Source of the DNA: Pseudomonas karstica | GTDB taxonomy: Bacteria > Pseudomonadota > Gammaproteobacteria > Pseudomonadales > Pseudomonadaceae | NCBI RefSeq assembly: GCF_009707515.1 | Contig: NZ_WLYI01000018.1 | Coordinates: 1 to 64,000, forward strand | Reading direction: 5' to 3' | Length of the DNA: 64,000 bases | Shown here: piece by piece, positions 52,226 through 61,612 of the stretch | Layout: every line of letters starts with the position of its first letter | Position numbering within the stretch: the stretch's first letter is position 1 | The notes under the pieces: generated by a model | Database searches by the model: none | What the model was told of the DNA's origin: nothing | Seen by the model: only the letters and a program-made list of their open reading frames with translations | Translations under genes and position numbers: made by a program

Positions 52226-53173
52226 TCAGAGACCGTAGCTCATCAGGCGCTCGTAACGACGGGTCAGCAGCGCCTCGTTGTCGAGCTTCTTGAGCGTTGC
52301 CAGTTGCGAGCCGAGCTCTGCACGAATGGTCGCGGCAACCGCAGCCGGGTCGCGGTGGGCACCGCCCAGTGGTTCGGCGATCACTTTATCCACAATGCCC
52401 AGGCCCTTGAGGCGATCAGCGGTGATCCCCATGGCCTCGGCGGCATCCGGAGCCTTGTCGGCGGTTTTCCACAGGATCGAAGCACAGCCTTCCGGCGAGA
52501 TCACCGCGTAAGTTGAATATTGCAGCATATTCAATTGATCGCAAACGCCAATAGCCAGCGCACCGCCAGAACCGCCTTCACCGATAACAGTGGCGATGAT
52601 CGGGGTTTTCAGGCGCGACATGACCCGCAGGTTCCAGGCAATCGCTTCGCTCTGGTTACGCTCTTCAGCATCGATACCCGGATAAGCGCCCGGGGTGTCG
52701 ATGAAGGTCAGGATCGGCATCTTGAAGCGCTCGGCCATCTCCATCAGACGGCAGGCCTTGCGATAGCCTTCCGGACGAGGCATGCCGAAGTTGCGGCGAA
52801 CCTTCTCGCGTACTTCACGGCCTTTCTGGTGGCCGATGACCATCACTGGCTGGTCGTCCAAGCGAGCAATGCCACCGACGATGGCGGCGTCATCGGAGAA
52901 GTGACGATCGCCGTGCAGTTCGTCGAACTCGGTAAAGATGTGTTGGATGTAGTCCAGGGTATACGGACGGCGTGGATGGCGGGCCAGGCGCGCGATCTGC
53001 CAGCTAGTCAGTTTGCCGAAGATTTCTTCGGTCAGCGTCTTGCTCTTGTCTTGCAGGCGAGAGATTTCATCGCCGATGTTCAGCGAATTGTCATTGCCGA
53101 CCAGGCGCAGCTCTTCGATCTTGGCTTGCAGGTCAGCAATCGGCTGTTCGAAATCAAGAAAATTCGGGTTCAT
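52226..53173 (-). CDS. accA: Acetyl-CoA carboxylase carboxyltransferase subunit alpha
   Basis: 315 residues from [19 protein letters not shown]. It forms the carboxyltransferase with AccD for the first step of fatty acid synthesis. Family blocks are [74 protein letters not shown] and [38 protein letters not shown]. It lies between dnaE and tilS. Confidence 0.96.
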   Translation of the reverse strand: MNPNFLDFEQPIADLQAKIEELRLVGNDNSLNIGDEISRLQDKSKTLTEEIFGKLTSWQIARLARHPRRPYTLDYIQHIFTEFDELHGDRHFSDDAAIVGGIARLDDQPVMVIGHQKGREVREKVRRNFGMPRPEGYRKACRLMEMAERFKMPILTFIDTPGAYPGIDAEERNQSEAIAWNLRVMSRLKTPIIATVIGEGGSGGALAIGVCDQLNMLQYSTYAVISPEGCASILWKTADKAPDAAEAMGITADRLKGLGIVDKVIAEPLGGAHRDPAAVAATIRAELGSQLATLKKLDNEALLTRRYERLMSYGL

Positions 53174-53311
53174 AAGCGTCCGTCTTGGGTCGACGGCCAA
53201 GGAGTACCTGGCCAGCCGGTTGTCTATTCGCGCCCACCTTAAGGGAGAGGCGCGTCAAGGTCGAGATTAAATGTTTAGTCGAGATCAGGGCTTTTTCCAT
53301 GCCCCTGACCA

Positions 53312-56300
53312 TCAACGGTATTGGAGGAAGACGTTGTCACGCCCGAACTGGTCACGCAATGCCTGAATCAAGCCATCCCCCGGGTCGATTCGCCAGGTCT
53401 CGCCGAACTGCAACATGGCCTTGGCATCGCTGCCGGTGTACTCCATGGTTACCGGGCAGGCACCACGATGGCGCTTGAGCAACTCGCCCAGGCAGCGTAG
53501 CTGATCACCCTTGAGCGCTTCAGTGCGCACTTTCAGGCGCAGGCTTTCTGCCAGGTTGGTTCGCGCATCCTCCATGCTCATCACCCGCTTGATCCGCAGG
53601 CGCAAGCCGCCGGAAAAGTCGTCGTTGCTGACCTCTCCTTCCACCACCACCATCGCATCGGTCTGCAACAGTGACTGGGCGGAATGGAAAGCGTCGGCAA
53701 ACAGCGAGGCCTCTATTCGGCCGGAGCGGTCGTCGAGGGTGATAAAGCCCATCTTGTCGCCCTTTTTGTTCTTCATGACTCGCAGGGCGATGATCATGCC
53801 GGCGACAGTCTGGGTGTCACGCGCCGGCTTCAGGTCAATGATGCGCTGACGGGCAAAACGACGGATCTCTCCTTCGTATTCGTCAATCGGGTGACCGGTA
53901 AGGTACAGCCCCAGAGTGTCCTTCTCACCTTTCAGGCGTTCCTTGAGGGTCAGTTCCTTGGCCTTGCGGTGATTGGCGTAGACATCGGCGTCTTCCTCGA
54001 CAAACAGGCCGCCAAACAGGTCGGCGTGGCCGCTGTCGTGGGTTCGGGCAGTCTGCTCTGCCGCCTTGATCGCCTCTTCCATGGCCGTCAGCAACACCGC
54101 TCGATTACGGTCGATATTGGCTTGGTAAGCCTTCGGCTCGTCATGAAAGTACGGACCCAGTCGGTCCAGAGCGCCGCTGCGGATCAGGCCGTCGAGGGTG
54201 CGTTTGTTGATGCGTTTGAGGTCAACCCGAGCACAGAAGTCGAACAAGTCCTTGAACGGCCCGTCCTGACGCGACTCGGTAATCGCCTCCACCGGGCCTT
54301 CGCCCACGCCTTTGATCGCACCCAAGCCATAAATAATGCGGCCTTCGTCGTTCACCGTGAACTTGAACTCGGAAGCGTTCACATCCGGTGCGTCGAGACG
54401 CAGCTTCATGGTTCGCACTTCTTCGATCAAGGTCACGACCTTGTCGGTGTTGTGCATATCCGCCGAGAGTACCGCCGCCATGAACGGCGCCGGATAGTGA
54501 GCCTTCAGCCAGGCGGTCTGATACGACACCAGCCCGTAGGCGGCGGAGTGGGATTTGTTAAAGCCGTAACCGGCGAATTTCTCCACCAGGTCGAAAATAT
54601 TACCGGCCAGGTCAGCGTCAATGTTGTTGGTCGCGCAACCTTCAATGAAACCGCCACGCTGCTTGGCCATTTCCTCGGGTTTTTTCTTACCCATGGCGCG
54701 GCGCAGCATGTCCGCGCCGCCCAGAGTGTATCCGGCCATGACTTGGGCAATCTGCATCACCTGTTCCTGATACAGGATGATGCCGTAGGTCGGTGCCAGT
54801 ACCGGCTTGAGGCCTTCATACTGGTAATCGGAATGCGGATAGGCCAGCTCGGCGCGGCCGTGCTTACGGTTGATGAAGTCATCCACCATGCCCGATTGCA
54901 ATGGGCCCGGACGGAACAGGGCCACCAGGGCGATCAAGTCTTCCAGGCAGTCGGGCTTGAGCTTTTTGATCAGCTCTTTCATACCGCGGGATTCAAGCTG
55001 GAACACCGCGGTGGTTTCAGCTTTTTGCAGTAACTGGTACGTCGGTTTGTCGTCCAGCGGGATAAAGGCAATGTCCAGCGGCGCTTCATCGACCTTGGCA
55101 CGTTCACGGTTGATGGTTTTCAGCGCCCAATCGATGATCGTCAGGGTCCGCAGGCCCAGGAAGTCGAACTTCACCAGACCGGCGGCCTCCACATCGTCCT
55201 TGTCGAACTGGGTAACCAGGCCGCCGCCTTCTTCATCGCAATAGATCGGCGAAAAGTCAGTCAGCTTGGTTGGGGCAATTACCACACCACCGGCGTGTTT
55301 ACCGACGTTACGCACCACACCTTCAAGCTTACGGGCCATGTCCCAGATTTCGGCAGCCTCTTCATCGACCTTGATGAATTCCCGCAGGATTTCTTCCTGC
55401 TCGTAGGCTTTTTCCAGGGTCATGCCGACTTCGAAGGGAATCATCTTCGACAGGCGATCAGCCAGGCCGTAGGACTTGCCCTGCACCCGGGCCACGTCAC
55501 GGATAACCGCTTTCGCCGCCATGGAACCGAAGGTGATGATCTGGCTTACCGCGTTGCGGCCATACTTCTCGGCCACGTATTCAATCACGCGGTCGCGACC
55601 GTCCATGCAGAAGTCAACGTCGAAGTCGGGCATCGAGACCCGTTCCGGGTTGAGGAACCGTTCGAACAGCAGGTCATATTCCAGCGGGTCAAGGTCGGTG
55701 ATCTTCTGCACATAGGCCACCAGGGACCCGGCACCCGACCCACGACCTGGACCTACCGGCACGCCGTTACTCTTGGCCCACTGGATAAAGTCCATAACGA
55801 TCAGGAAGTAACCGGGAAATCCCATCTGGATAATGATATCCAGCTCGAAATTCAGCCGATCGACATAGACCTGGCGCTTGGCCTCGTAATCCTCGGTAGT
55901 GTCCTTGGGCATGAGAACGGTCAGACGCTCTTCCAGGCCGTCGAACGAAACCTTGCGGAAATACTCATCGATGGTCATGCCATCGGGAATCGGGAAGTTG
56001 GGCAAAGAGTGTTTGCCCAACTTCACGTCAATATTGCAACGCTTGGCAATTTCGACGGTATTTTCCAGCGCCTCGGGCAAGTCGCTGAACAACTCGGCCA
56101 TTTCTTCGGCAGTCTTGAGGTATTGCTCTTCGCTGTAGTTCTTCGAACGGCGCGGATCGTCAAGGGCCCGCCCCTCACCGATGCACACACGGGTTTCGTG
56201 GGCCTCGTAGTCTTCCTTCCGGATAAAGCGCACATCGTTGGTTGCCACCAGCGGCGCCCCCAGGCTCTCGGCCAGGGCAACGGCGGCATGTAACTGCTCT

Positions 56301-56833
56301 TCATCGTTGGGACGGTTGGTGCGCTGGATTTCCAGGTAGAAACGGCCGGGGAAGACGGCCATCCATTCACGGGCGAGGACTTCAGCCTCGTGAGGATTAC
56401 CGCCCAGCAATGCGATACCGATTTCACCTTCTTTGGCCGCCGAGAGCATGATCAGCCCTTCGCTGGCCTCGGCCACCCACTCACGCTCAATGATCACCGA
56501 GCCATTGCGCTGACCATCGATAAAACCACGGGAAATCAGCTCCGTGAGGTTGCGATAACCTACGGCGTTCATCGCCAGCAGACTGATGCGACTCAGTGCA
56601 TTATCCGGGTCCTTGTTCGACAGCCACAGGTCGGCACCACAGATCGGCTTGATACCGGCGCCCATGGCAGCCTTGTAGAACTTGACCAGGGAACACATGT
56701 TGTTCTGGTCAGTGACCGCCACGGCCGGCATATTCATGCCCACCAGATTTTTGACCAGCGGTTTGATCCGTACCAGGCCGTCGACCAGGGAATATTCAGT
56801 GTGCAGGCGCAGGTGAACGAATGAAGCCGGCAT
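53312..56833 (-). CDS. dnaE: DNA polymerase III subunit alpha
   Basis: 1173 residues, full length. The N-terminal PHP domain starts [20 protein letters not shown]. The polymerase active-site acids are in [20 protein letters not shown] with [18 protein letters not shown]. Finger and HhH segments ([56 protein letters not shown]) and the OB domain ([32 protein letters not shown]) follow. Replicative polymerase. Upstream is rnhB with a terminator between. Confidence 0.97.
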   Translation of the reverse strand: MPASFVHLRLHTEYSLVDGLVRIKPLVKNLVGMNMPAVAVTDQNNMCSLVKFYKAAMGAGIKPICGADLWLSNKDPDNALSRISLLAMNAVGYRNLTELISRGFIDGQRNGSVIIEREWVAEASEGLIMLSAAKEGEIGIALLGGNPHEAEVLAREWMAVFPGRFYLEIQRTNRPNDEEQLHAAVALAESLGAPLVATNDVRFIRKEDYEAHETRVCIGEGRALDDPRRSKNYSEEQYLKTAEEMAELFSDLPEALENTVEIAKRCNIDVKLGKHSLPNFPIPDGMTIDEYFRKVSFDGLEERLTVLMPKDTTEDYEAKRQVYVDRLNFELDIIIQMGFPGYFLIVMDFIQWAKSNGVPVGPGRGSGAGSLVAYVQKITDLDPLEYDLLFERFLNPERVSMPDFDVDFCMDGRDRVIEYVAEKYGRNAVSQIITFGSMAAKAVIRDVARVQGKSYGLADRLSKMIPFEVGMTLEKAYEQEEILREFIKVDEEAAEIWDMARKLEGVVRNVGKHAGGVVIAPTKLTDFSPIYCDEEGGGLVTQFDKDDVEAAGLVKFDFLGLRTLTIIDWALKTINRERAKVDEAPLDIAFIPLDDKPTYQLLQKAETTAVFQLESRGMKELIKKLKPDCLEDLIALVALFRPGPLQSGMVDDFINRKHGRAELAYPHSDYQYEGLKPVLAPTYGIILYQEQVMQIAQVMAGYTLGGADMLRRAMGKKKPEEMAKQRGGFIEGCATNNIDADLAGNIFDLVEKFAGYGFNKSHSAAYGLVSYQTAWLKAHYPAPFMAAVLSADMHNTDKVVTLIEEVRTMKLRLDAPDVNASEFKFTVNDEGRIIYGLGAIKGVGEGPVEAITESRQDGPFKDLFDFCARVDLKRINKRTLDGLIRSGALDRLGPYFHDEPKAYQANIDRNRAVLLTAMEEAIKAAEQTARTHDSGHADLFGGLFVEEDADVYANHRKAKELTLKERLKGEKDTLGLYLTGHPIDEYEGEIRRFARQRIIDLKPARDTQTVAGMIIALRVMKNKKGDKMGFITLDDRSGRIEASLFADAFHSAQSLLQTDAMVVVEGEVSNDDFSGGLRLRIKRVMSMEDARTNLAESLRLKVRTEALKGDQLRCLGELLKRHRGACPVTMEYTGSDAKAMLQFGETWRIDPGDGLIQALRDQFGRDNVFLQYR

Positions 56834-56854
56834 AGTGATCCTGTCTAGATACGT

Positions 56855-56890
56855 GTGAAAACAACAAGGCCCGGATTGTACCGGGCCTTG
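56855..56890 (-). terminator. Terminator hairpin between rnhB and dnaE
   Basis: CAAGGCCCGG (56865-56874) pairs perfectly with CCGGGCCTTG (56881-56890) around ATTGTA. On the minus strand TTGTTTTCA follows, a modest U-tract. It separates the lpx-rnhB transcript from dnaE. Confidence 0.7.
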
Positions 56891-56910
56891 AGCCAAACAT
56901 CAGCCTGCGA

Positions 56911-57543
56911 CTAAACCTCGCTGAGACTCTCCCGCGCCTCGTAAGCCTGACGTACCGGGGCAAACGAGCGGCGATGAATCTGAGTCGGGCCCAGACGAGC
57001 CAAGGCTTCCAGATGAACGGGCGTCGGGTAGCCCTTGTGGCCGCCAATGCCATAACCTGGGTAGATCAATTCGAAAGCAGCCATTTCACGGTCACGGCTG
57101 ACCTTGGCCAATATCGACGCAGCCGCAATCGCTGGAACCTTACTGTCACCCTTGACCACCGCTTCGGCCGGCATAGCCAGTTTCGGACAACGATTGCCGT
57201 CGATCATCGCCAGTTTCGGAGTGATGTGCAGTCCTTCTACGGCACGCTGCATGGCAAGCATGGTGGCGTGAAGGATGTTCAGCTCATCGATTTCTTCGAC
57301 TTCAGCCCGGGCGATATGCCAGCTCAGGGCCTTCTCGCAGATCTCGTCGTAGAGTTTTTCGCGACGGGCTTCGGTGAGTTTCTTCGAATCGTTGAGACCG
57401 ATAATCGGGCGGCTTGGATCGAGGATCACAGCGGCCGTGACAACCGCCCCACAGAGTGGGCCGCGGCCCACTTCATCGACACCCGCCACCAGATCAAAGG
57501 CATCGGCGACCAGGCTGAAATCCAGGCCCATTTGCGTCTTCAT
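56911..57543 (-). CDS. rnhB: Ribonuclease HII
   Basis: 210 residues. It removes RNA from RNA-DNA hybrids and single ribonucleotides. Catalytic acids lie in [24 protein letters not shown] and [10 protein letters not shown]. Other signs are [21 protein letters not shown]. The ATG at 57543 gives an ATGA overlap with lpxB, while Met5 is a possible alternative. Last gene of the lpx group. Confidence 0.95.
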   Translation of the reverse strand: MKTQMGLDFSLVADAFDLVAGVDEVGRGPLCGAVVTAAVILDPSRPIIGLNDSKKLTEARREKLYDEICEKALSWHIARAEVEEIDELNILHATMLAMQRAVEGLHITPKLAMIDGNRCPKLAMPAEAVVKGDSKVPAIAAASILAKVSRDREMAAFELIYPGYGIGGHKGYPTPVHLEALARLGPTQIHRRSFAPVRQAYEARESLSEV

Positions 57544-58679
57544 AGCGCTTCCTGTTTTTGGCCAATCAAGGTCAGCACGGCACCAGCTGCCTGGTTCGAC
57601 GCATCGCGGCGCAAGATCCGGTGAATTTCGTCAAAACCACGAGTCTGTTCTTCGCCACCTTCGATCAAGGGGAGCAAGGTCAGCGCCAAGGCCTCAGGCG
57701 TTGCATCATCCTGCAGCAACTCGGGTACCAACAGACGCTGGGCCAACAAATTGGGCAAAGAGATGTAAGGGCTTTTGACCATACGCTTGAGAATCCAGTA
57801 GGTCAGCGGCGCCAGGCGATAAGCCACGACCATGGGGCGCTTGTAGAGCAAGGCCTCGAGGGTCGCTGTACCGGAGGCGATCAGCACCGCATCGCACGCA
57901 GCCAGAGCCAGGTGCGAACCGCCATCAAGTAGTGTCAACGGCAAGCTGCGCCCTACCAGCAATGCTTCGATTTGCGCACGACGCTGGGGGCTGGCGCACG
58001 GCAACACAAAGCGCACACCCGGCCTCAAGACTTGCAAGCGCTCGGCGGCATCGAAGAACAACGCGCCGAGACGACCGACTTCACCACCACGGCTGCCAGG
58101 CATCAGCGCCACCAGCGGGCCGTCAGGCAAGCCCAACTCGGCACGGGCTGCTGCTCGATCCGCTTGCAGAGGAATAGTGTCAGCCAGGGTATGGCCGACA
58201 AACCGCACCGGCACGCCCTTCTCTTCGTAGAACCTGGCCTCGAATGGCAGCAGGGTCAACATCAAGTCACAACCTTCGCGAATTTTCAGCACGCGCTTTT
58301 GTCGCCACGCCCAGACGGACGGACTGACGTAATGCACGGTCTTGATCCCGACCTGGCGCAACTTGAGTTCAATGTTGAGGGTAAAGTCCGGAGCATCGAT
58401 ACCGATAAAGGCGTCAGGCTTTTCTTCGATCAGAGTCTGAATCAGCTTTTTGCGGCGAGCCAACAGTTCACGCAAGCGACCCAGCACCTCAACCAACCCC
58501 ATGACCGACAGGCGCTCCATGGGGAAATAGGACGTCAGGCCTTCGGCCTGCATCAACGGGCCGCCAACGCCGATAAACTCGACTGCCGGATGCTGGGCCT
58601 TGAGTGCCCGCATCAGACCTGCACCCAGGATATCGCCGGAAGCTTCTCCGGCCACCAGCGCAATACGCAAGCTGGCCAT
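57540..58679 (-). CDS. lpxB: Lipid-A-disaccharide synthase
   Basis: 379 residues. It joins UDP-2,3-diacylglucosamine and lipid X. Family blocks are [70 protein letters not shown] and [25 protein letters not shown]-like [11 protein letters not shown]. It lies two bases after lpxA and overlaps rnhB. Confidence 0.96.
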   Translation of the reverse strand: MASLRIALVAGEASGDILGAGLMRALKAQHPAVEFIGVGGPLMQAEGLTSYFPMERLSVMGLVEVLGRLRELLARRKKLIQTLIEEKPDAFIGIDAPDFTLNIELKLRQVGIKTVHYVSPSVWAWRQKRVLKIREGCDLMLTLLPFEARFYEEKGVPVRFVGHTLADTIPLQADRAAARAELGLPDGPLVALMPGSRGGEVGRLGALFFDAAERLQVLRPGVRFVLPCASPQRRAQIEALLVGRSLPLTLLDGGSHLALAACDAVLIASGTATLEALLYKRPMVVAYRLAPLTYWILKRMVKSPYISLPNLLAQRLLVPELLQDDATPEALALTLLPLIEGGEEQTRGFDEIHRILRRDASNQAAGAVLTLIGQKQEAL

Positions 58680-58681
58680 GA

Positions 58682-59458
58682 TTAGCGGGTGATGCCGCGA
58701 GTCGAAGACTGGATGGAGTCACGGAACACCGCGACTTCCGGGTACAACGAAGCTGGCTCGGCCAATCCGGCCAGGGCCTGGTCGACGGTCAGCCCCTGGC
58801 GATAAACCACCTTGTAGGCACGGCGCAGGGCATGGATCGCGTCCTCGCTGAAACCACGACGACGCATGCCTTCAAAGTTCATGCTGCGAGCTTGTGCAGG
58901 ATTGCCGAAGACCGTGACAAATGCCGGAACATCTTTTCCGATGGCCGTACCCATGCCGGAAAAGCTGTGGGCACCGATATGGCAGTACTGGTGAACCAGG
59001 GTGAAACCGGACAGGATCGCCCAGTCATCGACGTGTACATGGCCGGCCAGTGCAGTGTTGTTGACCAGAATACAGTGGTTGCCGATCACACTGTCATGTC
59101 CGATATGGGCGTAGGCCATTACCAGGTTGTGGTCACCCAGCGTGGTTTCCGCGCGATCCTGGACGGTACCGCGATGAATGGTCACGCCTTCACGGATGAT
59201 GTTGTGATCACCGATTACCAGACGCGTTTCTTCACCCTTGTACTTCATGTCCGGGGTGTCTTCGCCGATCGAGGAAAACTGATAGATGCGATTGTGTTTG
59301 CCAATCCGCGTCGGGCCTTTGAGGATCACGTGCGGCCCGATGACTGTCCCCTCGCCGATTTCCACACCTGCGCCGATGATCGACCATGGGCCGACCTCAA
59401 CGTCGGCGGCCAGGACGGCCGTCGGATCGATGATTGCGCGAGGGTCAATCAAACTCAT
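58682..59458 (-). CDS. lpxA: UDP-N-acetylglucosamine acyltransferase
   Basis: 258 residues. First step of lipid A synthesis: it transfers a 3-hydroxyacyl chain from ACP. The left-handed beta helix of hexapeptide repeats starts [37 protein letters not shown]. The catalytic His lies in [20 protein letters not shown]. The C-terminal helical domain follows. It overlaps fabZ by ATGA (59455-59458). Confidence 0.96.
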   Translation of the reverse strand: MSLIDPRAIIDPTAVLAADVEVGPWSIIGAGVEIGEGTVIGPHVILKGPTRIGKHNRIYQFSSIGEDTPDMKYKGEETRLVIGDHNIIREGVTIHRGTVQDRAETTLGDHNLVMAYAHIGHDSVIGNHCILVNNTALAGHVHVDDWAILSGFTLVHQYCHIGAHSFSGMGTAIGKDVPAFVTVFGNPAQARSMNFEGMRRRGFSEDAIHALRRAYKVVYRQGLTVDQALAGLAEPASLYPEVAVFRDSIQSSTRGITR

Positions 59459-59895
59459 AGTTTGCGTTCCGCGCAGATGATTTCAGCGGAGCATACAGGC
59501 TTGCCATCGACGGAAGCCTGGCATTCGAACTTCCAGATCTGGCGTTTACAGCTGATGAACTTGGCTTCAAGGATCAACTGATCACCTGGGGTGACCGGGT
59601 TGCGGAAACGCAACTTGTCGGAACCCACGAAATAGTAGAGCGTGCCATCGACAGGCTTCAAGTCGAGCATTTTGAAACCAAGGATACCGGCAGCCTGGGC
59701 CATTGCCTCGATGATCAATACGCCTGGCATGATTGGATGCGCAGGGAAGTGACCATTGAAGAACGGTTCGTTGATGCTGACATTCTTGTAGGCACGAATG
59801 CGCTTTTCCTCAACATTCAGCTCCACTACGCGGTCCACCAGCAGGAACGGGTAACGGTGAGGCAGGTATTCGCGAATCTCGTTAATGTCCATCAT
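59455..59895 (-). CDS. fabZ: 3-hydroxyacyl-ACP dehydratase FabZ
   Basis: 146 residues. It dehydrates 3-hydroxyacyl-ACP in fatty acid elongation and competes with LpxA and LpxD for the same substrate. The hot-dog fold has the catalytic His in [26 protein letters not shown], with [13 protein letters not shown] at the start. About 110 bases separate it from lpxD. It overlaps lpxA. Confidence 0.96.
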   Translation of the reverse strand: MMDINEIREYLPHRYPFLLVDRVVELNVEEKRIRAYKNVSINEPFFNGHFPAHPIMPGVLIIEAMAQAAGILGFKMLDLKPVDGTLYYFVGSDKLRFRNPVTPGDQLILEAKFISCKRQIWKFECQASVDGKPVCSAEIICAERKL

Positions 59896-60004
59896 TTCGG
59901 GGGAAGCCTGTAATAAAGATTGGGAGCGCGCGGACTAAGGCACGCTCCTCTAGCAAATCAAGGAGGCAGTCTAGCGGCTGTGCACACTTGATATGGAAAT
60001 GGTA

Positions 60005-61060
60005 TCAGCCATCTGATGAAGCATTACCGCCAGGGGTCACGTCCCCAACACGCTTTTCCAGATGTTTCAGGCGTCGAGCAATGTCGTCGAGCTGCCTCAG
60101 ACGAGCCGCGCTCTTGCGCCATTCGGCCGCAGGCTGCATGGCCGTACCGGAAGAATAGGACCCAGGTTCGGTAATCGAATGGGTCACCATGGTCATCCCG
60201 GTGATAAATACGTTGTCACAAATATCGATATGACCAACCAGGCCAACGCCACCTGCCAGCATGCAATGCTTGCCGATCTTCGCGCTGCCGGAAATTCCCA
60301 CACACGCAGCCATGGCCGTATGGTCACCAATCTGGACGTTGTGGGCGATCTGAATCTGGTTGTCCAGCTTCACGCCATTACCAATGACGGTATCAGCCAG
60401 GGCACCGCGATCAATAGCAGTATTGACGCCAATTTCCACATCGTCGCCAATCAGCACCCCGCCCACCTGGGCGATCTTGTGCCAGATACCCTTTTCAGTG
60501 GCGAAACCAAAACCTTCGCCACCAATCACTGCGCCGGACTGAATCACCACACGCTCGCCAATACGCACGTCGTGGTACAGGGTCACGCGGGGCGCGAGCC
60601 AACCGCCGGTACCAATTTCGCTGCGCGCACCGATAAAACAGTGGGCGCCTACAGTCACGCCGGCAGCGATATACGCACCACTTTCGATCACCACAAAAGC
60701 ACCAATACTCGCGGCAGGATCAACCTGTGCGTCTTCGGCAATCACCGCCGAGGGGTGAATCCCGACAGGCGCCTTGGGCTTGGGATCAAACAGGTGCGAC
60801 ACTCGTGCATAAGACAGGTACGGGTTAGCTACGATCAGCGCATCCCCTGCAAACCCCTCGGCATCAGCGGCCTTCAGCAACACGGCTGCGGCCTGGCTGT
60901 CGCCCAGGTATTTACGGTATTGGGGATTTGCCAGAAAGCTCAACTGAGCTGGGCCAGCCTCCTGCAAGGTGGCTAGCCCAGTGATTTCTTTCTCCGGGGA
61001 GCCATGCAAGGTGGCCCCCAGGAACTCGGCCAATTGGCCGAGTTTGATAGTCGCGGTCAT
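60005..61060 (-). CDS. lpxD: UDP-3-O-acylglucosamine N-acyltransferase
   Basis: 351 residues. Third step of lipid A synthesis. The N-terminal domain ([48 protein letters not shown]) binds uridine. The hexapeptide beta helix includes [51 protein letters not shown], and the catalytic His lies in [31 protein letters not shown]. It lies three bases after ompH. Confidence 0.96.
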   Translation of the reverse strand: MTATIKLGQLAEFLGATLHGSPEKEITGLATLQEAGPAQLSFLANPQYRKYLGDSQAAAVLLKAADAEGFAGDALIVANPYLSYARVSHLFDPKPKAPVGIHPSAVIAEDAQVDPAASIGAFVVIESGAYIAAGVTVGAHCFIGARSEIGTGGWLAPRVTLYHDVRIGERVVIQSGAVIGGEGFGFATEKGIWHKIAQVGGVLIGDDVEIGVNTAIDRGALADTVIGNGVKLDNQIQIAHNVQIGDHTAMAACVGISGSAKIGKHCMLAGGVGLVGHIDICDNVFITGMTMVTHSITEPGSYSSGTAMQPAAEWRKSAARLRQLDDIARRLKHLEKRVGDVTPGGNASSDG

Positions 61061-61063
61061 GGG

Positions 61064-61567
61064 TTACTTCAGCTGATTCATACGCTCGATCACCTTACGG
61101 GTGATGTCGTACTGAGGTTTGACGTCAATCACAGCGCCACGCTCGAAGACCAGGTCAAAGGCACCTTTCTTGATAACTTCTTCTACGGCGCTATCGAGTT
61201 TCGGCTTGAGCTGCTTGAGCATTTCGCGGTCAGCAACAGCCTTGGCTTCGTTCAGCTCCTTGGACTGGAACTGGTAATCACGGGCCTTTTGCTTGAATTC
61301 AAGCTCTAGACGCTCGCGCTCGCCTGTCTGCATCTTGTCGCCACCGGCAACCAGACGATCCTGGATACCCTTGGCACTGCTTTCCAGGCTTTTGAGCTTG
61401 GTCAATTGCGGGCCAAATTTCTTCTCGGCATCCACGGCGTACTTCTTGGCCGCATCGGATTCCAACAGGGCCATCTGATAGTTCAGGACGGCAATTTTCA
61501 TTTCGGCAAAAGCCGGGGTTGCTACCAGGACAGTCGCCAGGAGAACCAATTGAGTCAACTTACGCAC
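61064..61567 (-). CDS. skp: OmpH/Skp periplasmic chaperone
   Basis: 167 residues. The signal peptide is MRKLTQLVLLATVLVATPAFA. The mature part starts EMKIAVLNYQMALLESD, then long coiled-coil helices (SSAKGIQDRLVAGGDKMQTGERERLELEFKQKARDYQFQSKELNEAKAVADREML). Skp trimers hold outer-membrane proteins for BamA, whose gene precedes it. The layout bamA-skp-lpxD-fabZ-lpxA-lpxB is conserved in gammaproteobacteria. Confidence 0.93.
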   Translation of the reverse strand: MRKLTQLVLLATVLVATPAFAEMKIAVLNYQMALLESDAAKKYAVDAEKKFGPQLTKLKSLESSAKGIQDRLVAGGDKMQTGERERLELEFKQKARDYQFQSKELNEAKAVADREMLKQLKPKLDSAVEEVIKKGAFDLVFERGAVIDVKPQYDITRKVIERMNQLK

Positions 61568-61612
61568 GATGTACTCCTACAGAATCCGTTGTCGTTATCT
61601 TGGGTCAGGCTA